The position numbers and the translations under genes were made by a program. Shown piece by piece: positions 36,975-48,701 of a DNA stretch of 64,000 nucleotides (the stretch's first letter is position 1; the number at the start of each line of letters is the position of its first letter). The DNA is from Hawksworthiomyces lignivorus (lineage: Eukaryota; Ascomycota; Sordariomycetes; Ophiostomatales; Ophiostomataceae): positions 668,439-732,438 of the forward strand of contig NTMA01000007.1 of assembly GCA_002917075.1 (NCBI GenBank), read 5' to 3'. The notes beneath the pieces are model-generated. The model was given only the letters and a program-made list of their open reading frames with translations. It was not told the DNA's origin and ran no database searches.

Positions 36975-38072
36975 ATGGCGCCGACCCAATATGCGTCTGG
37001 CGCGGGCCGCCCGGCCACGTCGCCCTTCACCCCCTACTCGCCGTACGCGGCCTTCCACCTGCCGTCGTCGTCGTCGTCGGAGAACGGCGGCGGCAGCGGT
37101 GACGACGACGACGATGACGACTTTGACCTGCCGTTCCCGGCGGCGCTGGCGCGCAAGGACTTTCTGGCGCCGGCGTTCGACCCGGTGGCATACCTGTCGT
37201 CGCTGTACCCGTCGGACGACTTTGAGGACAGCGCCAACGGCGGCGGCAGCAGCACGGCGACGGCGGCGCAGCGGCACCAGACGCTGGAGGACCTGCGGGC
37301 GGAGCTGCGGGAGCGCAGCAGCGCCATCAGCGGCGAGCTGCTGGAGCTGGTCAACGCCAACTACACAAAGTTTCTGGGCCTGGGCGACGAGCTGCGCGGC
37401 GGCGACGAGAAGCTCGAGGACGTCCGCGTCGCCCTCTTTGGCTTCCGCCGCGCCGTCGAGGATGTCCAGGACCGCGTGCGCGACCGCCGCGTCGCCGCGG
37501 CCGCCGCCTGCCGCGACCTGGCCGACGTCCGCACTGCCGTCCACGCCGGCCGCCGGCTGCTCGAGCTCGAGGAGCGCGCCGCCCAGCTCGAGGACCGCCT
37601 GGCCGTGTCTGGCGCTGGCGGTGCTGGCGGTGGTGCTGGTGGCAGTGCCAAGTCGGACGCCGAGCCGTCCGACTGGGACAACCTGGACGCGTCCGACGAA
37701 GAAGACGACGACAACGAACTAGCAGAAGACGAACAAGACGAGCAAGACGGCGCCCCCGCTTACGTCGGCAGCAGCCCCGCCAAGCTGGCGGCGCTCGCCC
37801 GCGACCTGGTGCTGGCCGGCCGGCTGGCCGACGCCGCCGGCCACCACAGCCCCTTTGTCAAGAAGATCGACGACCGCCTCGCCGCCTGCCGCGCCACGCT
37901 GCTACTCGACCTCAACGCCGCCGTCAAGGAGGCCCGCCGCCGCAGCACTAACAAGGGCCGCGGCGCTCGCGGCGCCCACGGCGCCCAGGCCCGGCTGCTC
38001 AAGCTGCTCACCATCTACCGCGTCCTCGACGGCGAGGACGAGATTGTTCGCGTCCTCAAGGAGAAGCAGTAG
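36975..38072 (+). CDS. cog2: Conserved oligomeric Golgi complex subunit 2
   Basis: Single exon, 365 residues, start in strong context (CCACCATGG). COG2 is a lobe-A subunit of the COG tether that directs retrograde vesicles to the Golgi. The N-terminal signature is clear: DFLAPAFDPVAYLSSLYP followed by LEDLRAELRERSSAISGELLELVN, NYTKFLGLGDEL and LEDVRVALFGFRRAVEDVQ, about residues 64-170, forming the coiled-coil assembly arm. An acidic D7 run lies near residue 45 and a second acidic linker near 235-255, between two Gly/Ala-rich stretches. The length agrees with other fungal COG2 proteins, which lack most of the C-terminal part of the animal subunit. Third positions are extremely GC-rich. The stop lies 303 bp from the convergent uL1m gene. 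Confidence 0.9.
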   Translation: MAPTQYASGAGRPATSPFTPYSPYAAFHLPSSSSSENGGGSGDDDDDDDFDLPFPAALARKDFLAPAFDPVAYLSSLYPSDDFEDSANGGGSSTATAAQRHQTLEDLRAELRERSSAISGELLELVNANYTKFLGLGDELRGGDEKLEDVRVALFGFRRAVEDVQDRVRDRRVAAAAACRDLADVRTAVHAGRRLLELEERAAQLEDRLAVSGAGGAGGGAGGSAKSDAEPSDWDNLDASDEEDDDNELAEDEQDEQDGAPAYVGSSPAKLAALARDLVLAGRLADAAGHHSPFVKKIDDRLAACRATLLLDLNAAVKEARRRSTNKGRGARGAHGAQARLLKLLTIYRVLDGEDEIVRVLKEKQ

Positions 38073-38375
38073 CCCGCCATTGTGGATCGGAGCAAAATGG
38101 AGACGTGATAGGACGTTCAATGAATGTAATGATATAACTACGATTAGAAATACCATGGCTTAAAAAAAAAACAAGGGCCATAACTACAAAAGACGCCAAT
38201 GGAAAGGCATTTTGCTGCAATTCTATGTACTGCTTTTATTGGACAAAAATGCTGTCGTGATATACAAGAAAACTGGAAAACGTGGGATGTGTGTGTATCA
38301 TATCATACAAAATGATCCGGGGCTCAAATCCTTCCTCCCTCCCTCTTGTCTGCCCTCCCTCTCTCCCCCTATCAC
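38073..38375. other. Intergenic, convergent 3' regions of cog2 and uL1m
   Basis: 303 bp of AT-rich DNA between two stop codons; expected to hold both 3' untranslated regions. A short A run is present near 38162-38170. Nothing else seen. Confidence 0.5.
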
Positions 38376-39323
38376 TCACATCACCGTGGACAGGTGCGCC
38401 GGCGTGATCTTGTCGTCCGTGGGGTGGAAGGCGCCGCTGAGGCTGAAGCCGGGCCCGTTGGTCGAGCTCAGCACGACCTCGTCGACGGTCTTGGGCGTCG
38501 TGTGCTCGATGTCGCGGATGTCGGCGCGGATCTTGGCCATGAAGGCCTTGATGTTGTCGGCCACCATCTGCGGCGTGAACCCCAGCTGGCCGATGGCCAT
38601 GCGTACGACGCCCGCGCGCTCGCGGTAGTTCTCGCTGCCCGCCATTTCTCGCATCTGCGTGCGCACGTCCGCCGTGATCGTCTTGGTCTTGACGCTGGGC
38701 ATCAGCCCCCGCGGGCCCAGCACCGGGCCCAGCCCGGCCTTGGTCAGCGCCCCAGCCGAGTCGATGTGGCACAGCAGCCGGTTGAACGAGATGTCGCCCG
38801 CCTTGATCGCCGCAAACAGCGACTCTTCGCCCACCGCCACCGCCCCGTCCGCCCGCGCCTCCGCCGCCACCTTGCTGCCCTCTTTGCACACCACCGCGAT
38901 GCGGAAGTCCGAGTTGCACGGGTGCGGCAGCCGGATCCGGTCGCGCAGCACCGCGCCGTCCTTGTTCGTCTGCAGCTTCAGAGCAAGGTCGTACGTGATG
39001 CCCGCGGGGGGGCGGCCGACTTCGACGGCGCGCAGGTACCTGTGCAGAGGAGAACCGAAGTGTCAGCAGAGCGAGTGAGAGGGGCAATTGGTAAGAGAGA
39101 CCTACCGCATCGCATCGCACAGTGAGAACTGCTCGAGCTTCTTCTTGTCGTAGACCCGGAACGCCTTATGCTTGGACTTCTTCTTTTCTGGCTTCTTGGA
39201 CGCATAGCGCGCCCGACCGAAGGAAGGGAGCAGAAACCGCGGGATCACTGCCGTCTGCGGCCTTGTGGCAGATGAGAGGCTCGAGCTCGCCAATGAGACG
39301 AGGCATTGCCGTTTTGACGCCAT
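38376..39323 (-). CDS. mrpl1: Mitochondrial large-subunit ribosomal protein uL1m
   Basis: Two exons, 39323-39106 and 39039-38376, giving 293 residues. It is the L1-stalk protein of the mitochondrial 54S subunit, which binds large rRNA and helps release deacylated tRNA. The first about 40 residues are Ser/Arg-rich without acidic residues, as in a matrix-targeting peptide (MASKRQCLVSLASSSLSS...), followed by a basic KKPEKKKSKHK linker. The L1 domain spans about 75-293, with the family signature region GPVLGPRGLMPSVKTKT and ends in STNGPGFSLSGAFHP. The splice restores AMRYLRAVEVGRPPAG. It diverges from the glutamyl-tRNA synthetase gene across 348 bp that contains a perfect Gcn4-type site. Confidence 0.94.
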
Positions 39324-39671
39324 GTTGTGCCGAGGAATGTGTAGTTGTCAAAGAGTCTCGTGTGCCCTTTTTGCGCTGGTCCGATGTGAAGCTTCAAAAT
39401 TTCCAATTAAGCTTTTCCTTTTGCCTGAATTCTCAGGCGCAAAGCACAGGGCTTATCTTATCGCCAACCTAGAAATTTTGTGAGTCAACCCCACTAACAC
39501 GCCCAACGTTACAGGGACTGTTTTCAAGGACCCCGCGGCGCAATTACAGGCTGATTCTGCGGTATAATAGCGAGAGGAAAAAAAAATAGTAACCTGACGG
39601 GACATCTACACCCTCGTTGCTTTTGGCATCGTCAATCTCATACAGTCTCAATTTGCAAAATATAAAGAAAT
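39324..39671. promoter_or_regulatory. Bidirectional promoter of mrpl1 and glutamyl-tRNA synthetase
   Basis: 348 bp between two divergent start codons, both genes serving translation. It holds the TGAGTCA element at 39481-39487 near its midpoint and an AT-rich stretch toward the synthetase. Confidence 0.6.
39481..39487 (+). promoter_or_regulatory. Gcn4/CPC1 binding site (TGAGTCA)
   Basis: A perfect 7-bp palindromic consensus for the bZIP activator Gcn4 (CPC1/CpcA in filamentous fungi), about 185 bp before the synthetase start and 158 bp before the mrpl1 start. Cross-pathway control is known to induce aminoacyl-tRNA synthetase genes, so site and target fit. Confidence 0.55.
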
Positions 39672-41883
39672 ATGAAAAGCGAGGAACTCAAGTCTCTCCC
39701 GGAGAAGCTCACGGGCGACTTCCGGTCCATTGAGCCGTTCCTCGTCGCCCTCGACAAGCACCTGACTCTGCGGACCTACCTCGATGGCTACCAGCTGAGC
39801 GAAATCGACGCCAAGGTCTGGGTCGCCCTGGCCAACAACCGCGTGTCTATTTCCTTCCTTCGCCGTGGCACCCTCGTCAACCTCAAGCGCTGGTTCGTCT
39901 TTGTAGAGGACAACCACCCCGAGATCCAGGATGGCGTCAAGGCCGCACGCGCCGCCGAGCAGGCCAAGGTCGCCGCCGCTAGCAAGGCCGGCGGCAGCTA
40001 CAACCTCTCCCTGACCGATGCCGACAAGGGCGTCGTGACACGCTTCCTGCCGGAGCCCTCGTGCGCAGCTACCAGGGCGACATAACTGCCCACCCTGCTT
40101 GGTCATCCTACATGCTAACACTCTCCTCTCGCAGCGGCTACCTCCACATCGGCCACGCCAAGGCCGCCCTCCTAAGCGACTACTTTGCCCGCGCCTACAA
40201 CGGCACGCTCAAGCTGCGACTTGACGATACAAATCCGTCCAAGGAGAAAGAGGAGTTCCAGGACTCGATAATTGAGGATTTGCGGCTGATGGGCATCAAG
40301 CCCGATACGCTGTCGTACACGTCCGACTATTTTGACTACCTCTACGACATGGCGCTGCGCCTGATCAAGGAGGGTGGCGCCTACGCCGACGACACAGACC
40401 AGGAGACGATGCGTGACGAGCGCTTCAAGGGCATCCCCTCCAAGCACCGCGACCGCTCTATCGAGGAAACCCTGCGCATCTTTGAGGAGATGAAGAAGGC
40501 CAGCCCCGAGGGCATCAAGAACTGCATCCGCGCCAAGATCTCCTACGACGATAACAACAAGACCATGCGCGACCCCGTCATCTACCGCGTCAACATCGAG
40601 ACCCCCCACCACCGCACCGGTACCACCTGGAAGATGTACCCTACCTACGACTTCGCCTGCCCCGTCGTCGACAGCCACGAGGGCGTCACTCACGCCATGC
40701 GCTCCACTGAGTACACCGACCGCAACGCTCAGTACCAGTGGTTCATCAACACGCTCAAGCTGCGCCAGGTCCACATGTTCGACTTTGCCCGCATGAACTT
40801 CATCCGGACGTTCTTGGTGCGTTTCCTTGCCCTGGCTCTCTATTTTCCTTCTCCATCAGCCGTTTGCTAACCTGATACAGTCCAAGAGAAAGCTTGCCAA
40901 GCTTGTCGACACCGGTCGTGTTTGGGGCTGGGACGACCCTCGCATGCCAACGTAAGGCAACCCCTCTCCTATTTTTTTTTTCCTCCTCCTATCTCCAAAA
41001 AGTGAAATTGACCTAAGATCACTATACTGACTCACACAATCGCAGAATCCGAGGCGTGCGTCGTCGGGGCATGACGATTCCGGCGCTGCGTGACTTTATT
41101 CTAAAGCGTGAGTCATACCTTCTCCGGTCTGCAGCGTGGTCGCACGGTGGCAACTAACACGTGAGAATAGAGGGACCCAGCCGATCTGTCACGACGATGG
41201 AGTGGGGCGCATTCTGGGCGGCCAACAAGAAGGAGATCGACCCCGTGGCGCCGCGCCACACCGTCGTCACCGCCAAGGACGTCGTCAAGGTCAAGGTGAC
41301 CGGTGCCCACGCACCACCGACGCCGTACTCGGCCGAGAAGCCGCTGCACCCCAAGAACAAGGACGTGGGCACGAAGCAGGTCGTGTTCTCGTCGGAGATC
41401 CTGCTCGACCAGGAGGACGTTAAGCTCATGAAGATCGGCGAGGAGATCACGCTCATGTCCTGGGGCAACGCCATCGTCCGCGCCATCGAGGGCGGCGCCG
41501 ACGGCCAGCCCATCACGGGCGCCACCGTCGAGCTGCACCTCGAGGGCGACGTCAAGAAGACGGAGAAGAAGGTCACGTGGCTCTCCGCCCAGGGCCAGAC
41601 CCTCGTCAAGGCCGAGGCCTGGGAGTTTGACTACCTGCTCACCAAGAACACGCTGGAGGAGGATGACAACCTCGAAGACTTCCTGACTCCCGTGACCGCC
41701 ACCAGCGAGGACGTCCTGGGCGGCGCGAACCTCGACGTCCTGAAGAAGGACGACATCATCCAGCTGGAGCGCCGGGGGTTCTACCGGGTGGACAAGGGCC
41801 TCAAGGACTGGGCAGAGGGCGAGGCCGGGGAGAAGGGACCTCGCGTTGTCCTGTTTCTCATTCCCAGCGGGAAGTCAAACTGA
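39672..41883 (+). CDS. gus1: Cytosolic glutamyl-tRNA synthetase
   Basis: Five exons: 39672-40060, 40135-40816, 40881-40951, 41046-41107 and 41171-41883, giving 638 residues. The enzyme charges tRNA-Glu using ATP. An N-terminal GST-C-like domain (about 1-85) matches the part of yeast Gus1 that docks on Arc1. The class I signature HIGH is HIGH at 134-137 and is recreated only by the first splice ([13 protein letters not shown]). The KMSKS counterpart is LSKRKL at 357-362, recreated by the second splice. Binding-pocket segments such as [11 protein letters not shown] follow HIGH. The C-terminal beta-barrel anticodon-binding domain starts near residue 440. No mitochondrial targeting peptide. Somewhat shorter than yeast Gus1, the difference being at the N terminus. 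Confidence 0.96.
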
Positions 41884-44574
41884 GAAATCTAGAGCAGCCA
41901 AATAGCGAATGTCATAAAAGGCGTAAGATTACAAAAATAAATATCATTAGTGGTCTCTGTACTGTTTGGATAGTAATATGGGCATGGTTTAATGTTCTCA
42001 AGTATAGCCTGCCACGTGTGCAGATACGTTATCTGTAAGATCCGGTCGGAGACCTACAGGACTTCGCACGAGTCAAGAAACCTTATTTCCCTCAGAGAAA
42101 CTAGTCTCTGAAGCGATTGGCATAACAAAGGAGCTCGACGCCGACGAAAACCCCGAAATGAAACAGAGACAAAGAACAAGAACAGTCCAGTCCAATGCAG
42201 GATTCTCTGTTATTGCAGCTATATACTTCTCTATGCGTTGCCGTGCAGTCCGCTTAGGCGAGCTTGGCAAATCTCATACGGCCAATGAAGTATCATCCAA
42301 GACGACTGCACATCGCGGACTCCGTTCCAGGAGCCAGATGTGAGGAAATACTGCATTACTTGGGGCAATGAACCAAGTAACAATACTCTTCGTCCTTGTC
42401 CTGCTTTCGGTCTTGGCGGCGTTTATGAAGTCCGTTATGTGCCTTTTGCCGGCTTTACCCTAAAGTCAACACCGGTGTTTACTGATGTCTTTTTTTGATA
42501 CTTCTCATCTATATTTACTGTCGGTTGATTATATATTTGCCTACATTACTAGCCACATAGGCGAAGTCGCTAGGTACTTAATGATTCCGTCTCATTGAAA
42601 AGCATATACCACTAGATACACTGTATCTGCCATGGGAATTCACACCCCTTGCTCTGAGCCTCTCGGGGAATTTCCTTAGTCGTATCGGCGCACAAATAAG
42701 ACAGATATAGTGCACGCAAAGTGCATCACCTACCTAAAGCTACTATCATTTTATCTTGAATCTTACTATGTTGCCTAACCCATCGTCTGCGCGATTTAGT
42801 CATCTGTAAAAGTCACAGCTATTCTGAGGCCTGCGCCTGAGTAGTGACAAGAATGTATCATCGTATTGGATGCGCAAGATCCCTTAACTGAAAATAAGTG
42901 AGTATCTTTATGTAAACGACACATCCGAAATGTCTGCTACGTCTTCACATATCTCTCTCAAGACGGCCTAATCAATCCGATGGGTGTCTGCATCACGGCC
43001 CCGGTATTTGGTGAACATGAGATGACGTTGCTTCCCAGTTCCATGTTACATGCGGGAGGCACATAGTTCATCTCGTTGTCTGAAAGGGTGGACTGACAGG
43101 CACAGGGGTTTGAGAAAAGCCGGTAATCAAATTAACGCCAGGGTCTCTCCTAAGACGTGTGGTATATGTTTGGGTATCCCGGGCTTTTCGCTTCCCGGAA
43201 GATGGATGGATTGCATCGTCATCTGCCGCCACTAAGATGAGAAAAGCGCATTTTGCAAGAACTGGGCGCGCACCGTCTGCGGAAGTATTTCGCGCAAACT
43301 AATAGTTTATTGAGTTTCCGATTATTTTACAAGAAAAGGGGGTAGAAAAAGAAAAATGTCCGTCGTGCAGTTGGCTGAAGGTACATCTCAGATCTTTTCT
43401 CTCTTGGTAGCGGGAATTTTCCGGGGGAATAAATAAAGAACACTGTTATTTTTTTTTTGTTTCCTTTTTGCCTTTATTCTCTCCTAAATAGGCATAAGTC
43501 TTTTTTTGTTGTAACAGACACAATAACAGATGAGCACGCCATGGAAATATATACTTCTTTCTGGCTGCTTATCCAAGGAACCGGTGCTCGCTTACAATAA
43601 GATCATATGCTATTGTCTATTCTGAATACAACACTGGAGAACAATCGAGTGCTGCACACCTGGCTCTGATATGCACATCTTCATCTTTAAAAACACGAGG
43701 TTCAAAAGGAAACATAAAACCGAGCTCTGTCTTTTTTTTTTTTTTTTGAATTCAAGAGGCGTGAGAGGAAGGCACTCTTCTCTCATGCTATTAACACTCC
43801 TGTATTGTGGTAGTCTATCAACCTCTTCAACCGTTTAACTCTTACATCTGAAAACTATCTCAACGTAATATTCCTACGTCATCTTTGCCAAGACGTACTG
43901 TTATATATTCCATGATCTCGGTTAAACTCGTGCCTTTTCCTACTTTGGCCTTGCTTCTTGTTCTCTATCATGCAGTACCTTAATATGGAAGGACAAGATA
44001 CCTGCCTACAAGAAGCAAAGCGAATCCAGTCAAGAGACATGCCCAGTGAGAACACCTTCCGCGCATCTGAAAGGGCAAGGATTGACGGGTACCGTTGGGC
44101 CGCGTGTCCGGGTTTTCTGGATTGGATCTGTTGCCTGCTTTTCCATTTCCACGCTCACAGCCATGCGCGTCCCAGGGCTACCTCGTAGTCGTCCGAACGG
44201 ATGCCTTGCTCTTATGAATTAGGATGCTTCAGAGAGCTCTTTAGTTAGAAACATACTCGTGCTTATTGCTGTTTTCATATTGACAGCAAATTCCGGGTAA
44301 AGATTGTTCATGCTACATAATCTGTATATCAAAACCCAAACGATGCTTGTAAAGTGCAAGGATTAAGATTGATAGCGAGGACTGAATTAAGCGTTCCCCT
44401 AGTTTCTGATTATATCTATGGCTTACCACTCCTATCCCTGTCATTTTCATTCAGTTATTTTTTGTTTAGACGTAACGTTCTTTTCTATTCTATCCTCGCA
44501 TTAGCTCAAAGTCACCTCTTGTTGGATTGCTTTTACAGAACTGTGGACGAAATCCAACCAGAAGCAACAGCAAA
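41884..44574. other. Long gene-poor AT-rich region
   Basis: 2.7 kb with no supported gene. Several T runs (for example 43732-43747) and low GC. Short open frames have no domain. The last few hundred bases are the presumed promoter of the GH45-like gene. No tRNA or transposon recognised. Confidence 0.5.
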
Positions 44575-45631
44575 ATGATTTCTACACCACCCTCTCTCCT
44601 TGCACTTTCGTGCTTAGTTTTGACGGCCACTGCCGTTGATCCTAATAACTCTGGAAGGACCCTGACAAACTGGGACTGGTAAGCGGTTGAACCAAGCCGA
44701 ACGCCATACTTTTACTGCAGGCTAACAATCTATCTCGTAGCTGCAAACCAGCTTGCGCATGGCAAGTGTCAGCTTCTAAGAGTGGTGCATCGTACGTTCT
44801 TTTTTAGTTTTATTTTATACCTCCTATCTTTCCTTTTCTTATCCTTTTTTCTCTTTTCATTCCCTTTCCTACAGAGAGTAGACGCTCAAAGTCTATCACA
44901 TCATCTGACAACCACACAGGGGAAGCGTAAGAGTGTGTGACAAGTCGGACAATCCACTATCAGTGAGCCAAGGCCGGAGTGTACAGAGTAGTTGCAGTCG
45001 CAATCCCGGCAATGGCTATCTCTGCACGGATTACAGTCCCCATCCAGTCTCTGATGACCTGTCCTACGCATTCGCCGTCACAGACGGCACGGCCGAGTGC
45101 TGCAAATGCTTCGAGCTGCAGTGGAAAGACGGCCCCTCGGCGGGCAAGCGCGTGCAAGTTCAGGTCATTAACGAGGGCGGCAGCGTGAACTCCGACACGG
45201 GCCGGGACTTTGTCCTGCTTACGCCGGGTGGAGGCGTGGGCCCGAATTCTGGTGGCTGTAGTTCCCAGTGGGGTGGAGATTGGTGAGTGAACTTCTTTTT
45301 TAAATATATCGACCCAAGTTTCGTCTTCTGAGAAGCGAATCTTTGCTGACGCTCAATTCGCAGGGGCCGCCAGTATGGTGGTGTTACCAGCAGGGAAGAC
45401 TGCGCCTCGCTGCCAGATAGCCTTCAAGGAGGATGCTACTGGAGGTGGAACTGGGTAAGCGTTTCTAAGCCGCTCTTGACTCTGTGGTTTGACTGTCCTC
45501 GGTTTCTGATTGCTAACCTAATGCATTGACTTCAGGCGAGGGGAGAGGTCAACAACTGGAACATCTCCTACACGGCAATCACTTGCCCAGATTATCACAC
45601 ACAGATTTCTGGCTGCTCAGCAAGTACCTAA
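44575..45631 (+). CDS. Secreted GH45-like (endoglucanase V-like) protein with altered active site
   Basis: Five exons: 44575-44678, 44741-44791, 44920-45282, 45364-45454 and 45536-45631, giving 234 residues; every splice keeps frame and rebuilds a Cys motif. A signal peptide (about 1-20) precedes the family hallmark NWDCCKPACAW, and AECCKCFELQW, TPGGGVGPNSGGC and GGCYWRWNW follow in the order of glycoside hydrolase family 45 cellulases. In the characterised Humicola enzyme two aspartates act in inverting hydrolysis. The first is present here (Asp34). The second, in the HFD triplet before PGGGVG, is replaced: the triplet reads DFV, so Val150 sits at the general-acid position. The tyrosine before the first Asp motif is also changed (TNWD instead of RYWD). 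No cellulose-binding module or linker. It may be catalytically weak and act on cell walls in an expansin-like way, which is inference. Confidence 0.88.
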
Positions 45632-46002
45632 ATTGTTTCTCGGGGGCATTTGGAGTTAAAAGTGTCGAAACTCAAAGTCATCGTGTTAAATTAGTAACTT
45701 GTATAATCTTGTTTCGTATATCCTTTATTTACGTTTACAGCTTATCGTTTTGTGTTTAAGCTTGTTTTCGTTAAAATAATTAATTATATTGAATTTTTTT
45801 TTGAACTCATACTTGGAATTTTTAGCAGCAATTACAATTCACCATGATTGTGCACTCTATTTGTCACAAAATACAGCTCGTAGACATATAGTATAAAAAC
45901 TTAGCAATTTTATTTACAAGAGCGACTAAGCTGCTAGAAAAAATTCATTTTTCATCTGTTGCACTTTTCTTTGATCAGCCAAACAAACACACAAGCTATC
46001 AT
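45632..46002. other. Intergenic, convergent 3' regions
   Basis: 371 bp of AT-rich DNA between the GH45-like stop and the M20 peptidase stop; presumed 3' untranslated regions. Nothing else seen. Confidence 0.5.
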
Positions 46003-47838
46003 TTACGCATCCGAGGCGTCAAAGTTGCGGATCAGGTTGTAGTAGAACTTGATGGCCTCGATCTGCGAGCGCATGTCGACGCGCTCGTCTATGGTGTGGA
46101 CGCCCTCGCTCCAGGAGCGCCGCACGGGCACCCAGCGGTAGATGTGCGAGGTGAGGCCCTGGTAGTGGCGGGTGTCCGTGTTGCCGTTCATGACGCTGCC
46201 GGCGGGGACGACGGTGCCCTCGGCGAAGGCGAACGTGTGCTGGATAGTGCCGGAGAACAGGTCCCACACAGTACCGCTGGTCGGCGTGATGGGCGCGACC
46301 TGCGTCTCCTGCCTCGTGGTGAGCACCAGCGTGCCGTTGTAATCGACTGTGTACTGCGGCCGCACGGCGCCGTCGTAGGCGGCGCCCGCGGCGGGGCTCG
46401 GGCCGACGGCCTCCTTGCCAAAGGCCTTGAGCGTCAGCTGGTACTTGTCGATGACGGGCTGGAGCAGCTCGACCGTGCGGGCCTTGACGGCCTCGATCGA
46501 GTCGTGCGGCGCCACGCGGTAGTTGACGCCGAGCGAGATCTTCTCGGGCATGGCATTGATCTTGACGCCCTAGATAGTCCGAGAAAGATTAGCAAAAAAA
46601 AGATAGAGAGAGAATGGGACAGCAGCTCGTACGCCTTCGATAATATCGACGGCCTGAGACGTCTGGATCTGGTAGTTGAGGGCGCGGTCGTAGCCGGCGA
46701 GGCGGGCGGCCAGGGCGGGCAGGTCGTCGGCGGCGACGAGGGCGGTGACGGCGGGGTCGTCGTGGGGCGTGTAGCGGGCCTTGCAGACGTAGGTGTGGTG
46801 GAGCGGGGAGCCGGGGAGGATCTTGGGGGCGTAGGGGTGGGCCTCGAGGGTGGTGACGATCTCGGCGACGATGCCGATGCCCGTGTGCGGGAAGGGCGTG
46901 GACGAGTGGCCGCCCTGGACGTGCAGCTCGTAGAGCACGTCGACGTGGCCCTTTTCGAGGACCGAGGGCAGCGCGTACAGCACCTCGCCGTCGTGCGCGT
47001 TGGCGACGCGCTCCAGCCCGCCGCCGCCCTCGTCGAGGATCAGCAGCATGGCGTCGCGGCCGAAGCGGTCCTCCAGGTGCGCGGCGATGCTGCCGGCGCC
47101 GCGCTGGCCCGACGACTCCTCGTCGAAGCCGAGCGCGAAAACGATGCTGCGCCGCGGCGCCCAGCTGCTGTTGGACAGCAGCGCCTCCAGCGTCGAGAAC
47201 AGCGCCGTCAGGCTGTTCTTGTCGTCCGACGCCCCGCGGCCCCACAGCCAGCGGCCGTCGTAGTAGCCCGAGAAGGGCGGGTGCGACCACGTGGACGGGT
47301 CCGCCACCGGCACCACGTCCTGGTGCGCCGTGAGCATCAGCGGCTTGAGCGACGGGTCGCTGCCGGCGATCGTGTACACGAGGCCCAGGCGGTTGACCTT
47401 TTCCAGCGACGCGCGGGCGTGTCTACGATGGTAAGACGGACATCCAAACACAGCTAGAGGGGAAAGCACAGAGGGGATGGGAACGTACACTGCGGGAAAC
47501 AGGTCCTCCAGCAGGCGGTGGAACTCCAAAAAGATGTTCCAGCGCGGGTCGACGTCGACGTCGTCCATGTCGTCATAGCCGACCGTGGGGACGCGGACGA
47601 TGGCGGCGTGGCGGCGGACCTGGAGGTGGAGCGCGGCATCGCCCGAGAACAGCTCGTCCGCCGAGGGCAGCCCGTCGCTGTCGGGGGCCACAGGCGGCGG
47701 CAGGTCACATTTGAAAGCGTCTACATGAGAGGGCAGATGGGAATTATCGCCAATTACTTGCTGCGCACGCTCCGTCGAGAGCACTGCGGACAGTGCGCCC
47801 GCAGGAAACGAGAGCAGAGCAAGCGATTGGAGCTTCAT
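46003..47838 (-). CDS. M20 family carboxypeptidase (Cps1-like Gly-X carboxypeptidase)
   Basis: Three exons: 47838-47489, 47422-46633 and 46569-46003, giving 568 residues. The family removes C-terminal residues using two zinc ions; yeast Cps1 works in the vacuole on peptides with penultimate glycine. A signal peptide or signal anchor is visible at 1-21. Metal ligands and catalytic residues appear in order: AHQDVVP (His150, Asp152 region), GASDDKNS (bridging Asp183), DEESSG (catalytic Glu218 and ligand Glu219), LDEGGGG and a distal His in NTDTRHY. The first intron stays open when unspliced, but splicing restores FPAVHARASLEKVNRLGLVYT, the fungal consensus. The second junction gives GGVKINAMPE. 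Extreme GC third-position bias creates a 453-codon shadow frame on the opposite strand. Secreted or vacuolar location cannot be separated here. Confidence 0.93.
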
Positions 47839-48701
47839 CGCATGAAATCCTATTGGCGGAAGCTCAGTCGGCTTTGGGGAAGCTCAATCAGTCTAATTCA
47901 GCAGTCGTGGGCGAATTCAACGAGAGTCAATTAATTCGCATCAGAGGAATTGGGAGAGAGAAAAAATGGAAATGTAGCAGAGGAGAAAGGGAAGTTTACG
48001 GTGACAGGTGTATGAGCCATAGATAACGGGCAGAGGGCAGCGGATTGCAAATCACACCTCTAGAGCTGCTTTCGTCTCCAGGGACGGGAAACGCAACGGT
48101 GGGGAAAGACAAAGACGTGATAGAAGGTGGGGGATGCGCTGCTCCATCCCAAAGAGGAAGCTTGTAGCCTGCAAATTCGGATTTCGGCGCTGGATGCAGC
48201 AAACTGATCGCTACAGTCCGGCATATGTCCGCAGGTTGTTTGTTATCTGGGAGGAGAATGGAGCAGCGCAGGCTGAAGCAGACATCCTATCTCATTCAAA
48301 CGATTTGCGGGAGCGGATCGTATTATACATATATACATTTATTATGATCGAAGCTTGTTCCAAAAATACAACCTGCATCTGGTGTTCTGCTATTTTCAAT
48401 GAATGTCGTGAATCCTGTACACGTATTACTTTCACTCCCTGCCGCTGCTGCTACAGCACAGCGCAGTATTTTGACGTATATGCGAGTTCATATTTCAATG
48501 CTTCGAAAGAACCAAAAAAAAAAAAAGATTAAGGGAGGAAAACAGTAAAAAAAAAGGCTTAATTTTCATGAACTCTTTTTATGTAGGACGGCTTTGCGAG
48601 CAAATACCCAACCCGTATCATAACAGCATTCCCCCAGATACCATGCTCCATGTACAAAAGCAGCCCCCCTCTGTGACCAGCTACGTTCCAATTGACCCCT
48701 G
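47839..48701. other. Intergenic between apm1 3' end and M20 peptidase promoter
   Basis: 863 bp holding the peptidase promoter and the apm1 3' untranslated region. A plus-strand Cys-rich frame of 132 codons (48134-48532) has no signal peptide or known pattern and AT-rich codons; not called. Confidence 0.5.

Noticed and set aside
46096..47457. 453-codon plus-strand open frame
   Set aside because: Antisense shadow of the M20 carboxypeptidase, created by GC-rich third positions; no domain.
48134..48532. Cys-rich 132-codon plus-strand frame
   Set aside because: No signal peptide and irregular Cys spacing; lies in the promoter of the M20 peptidase.
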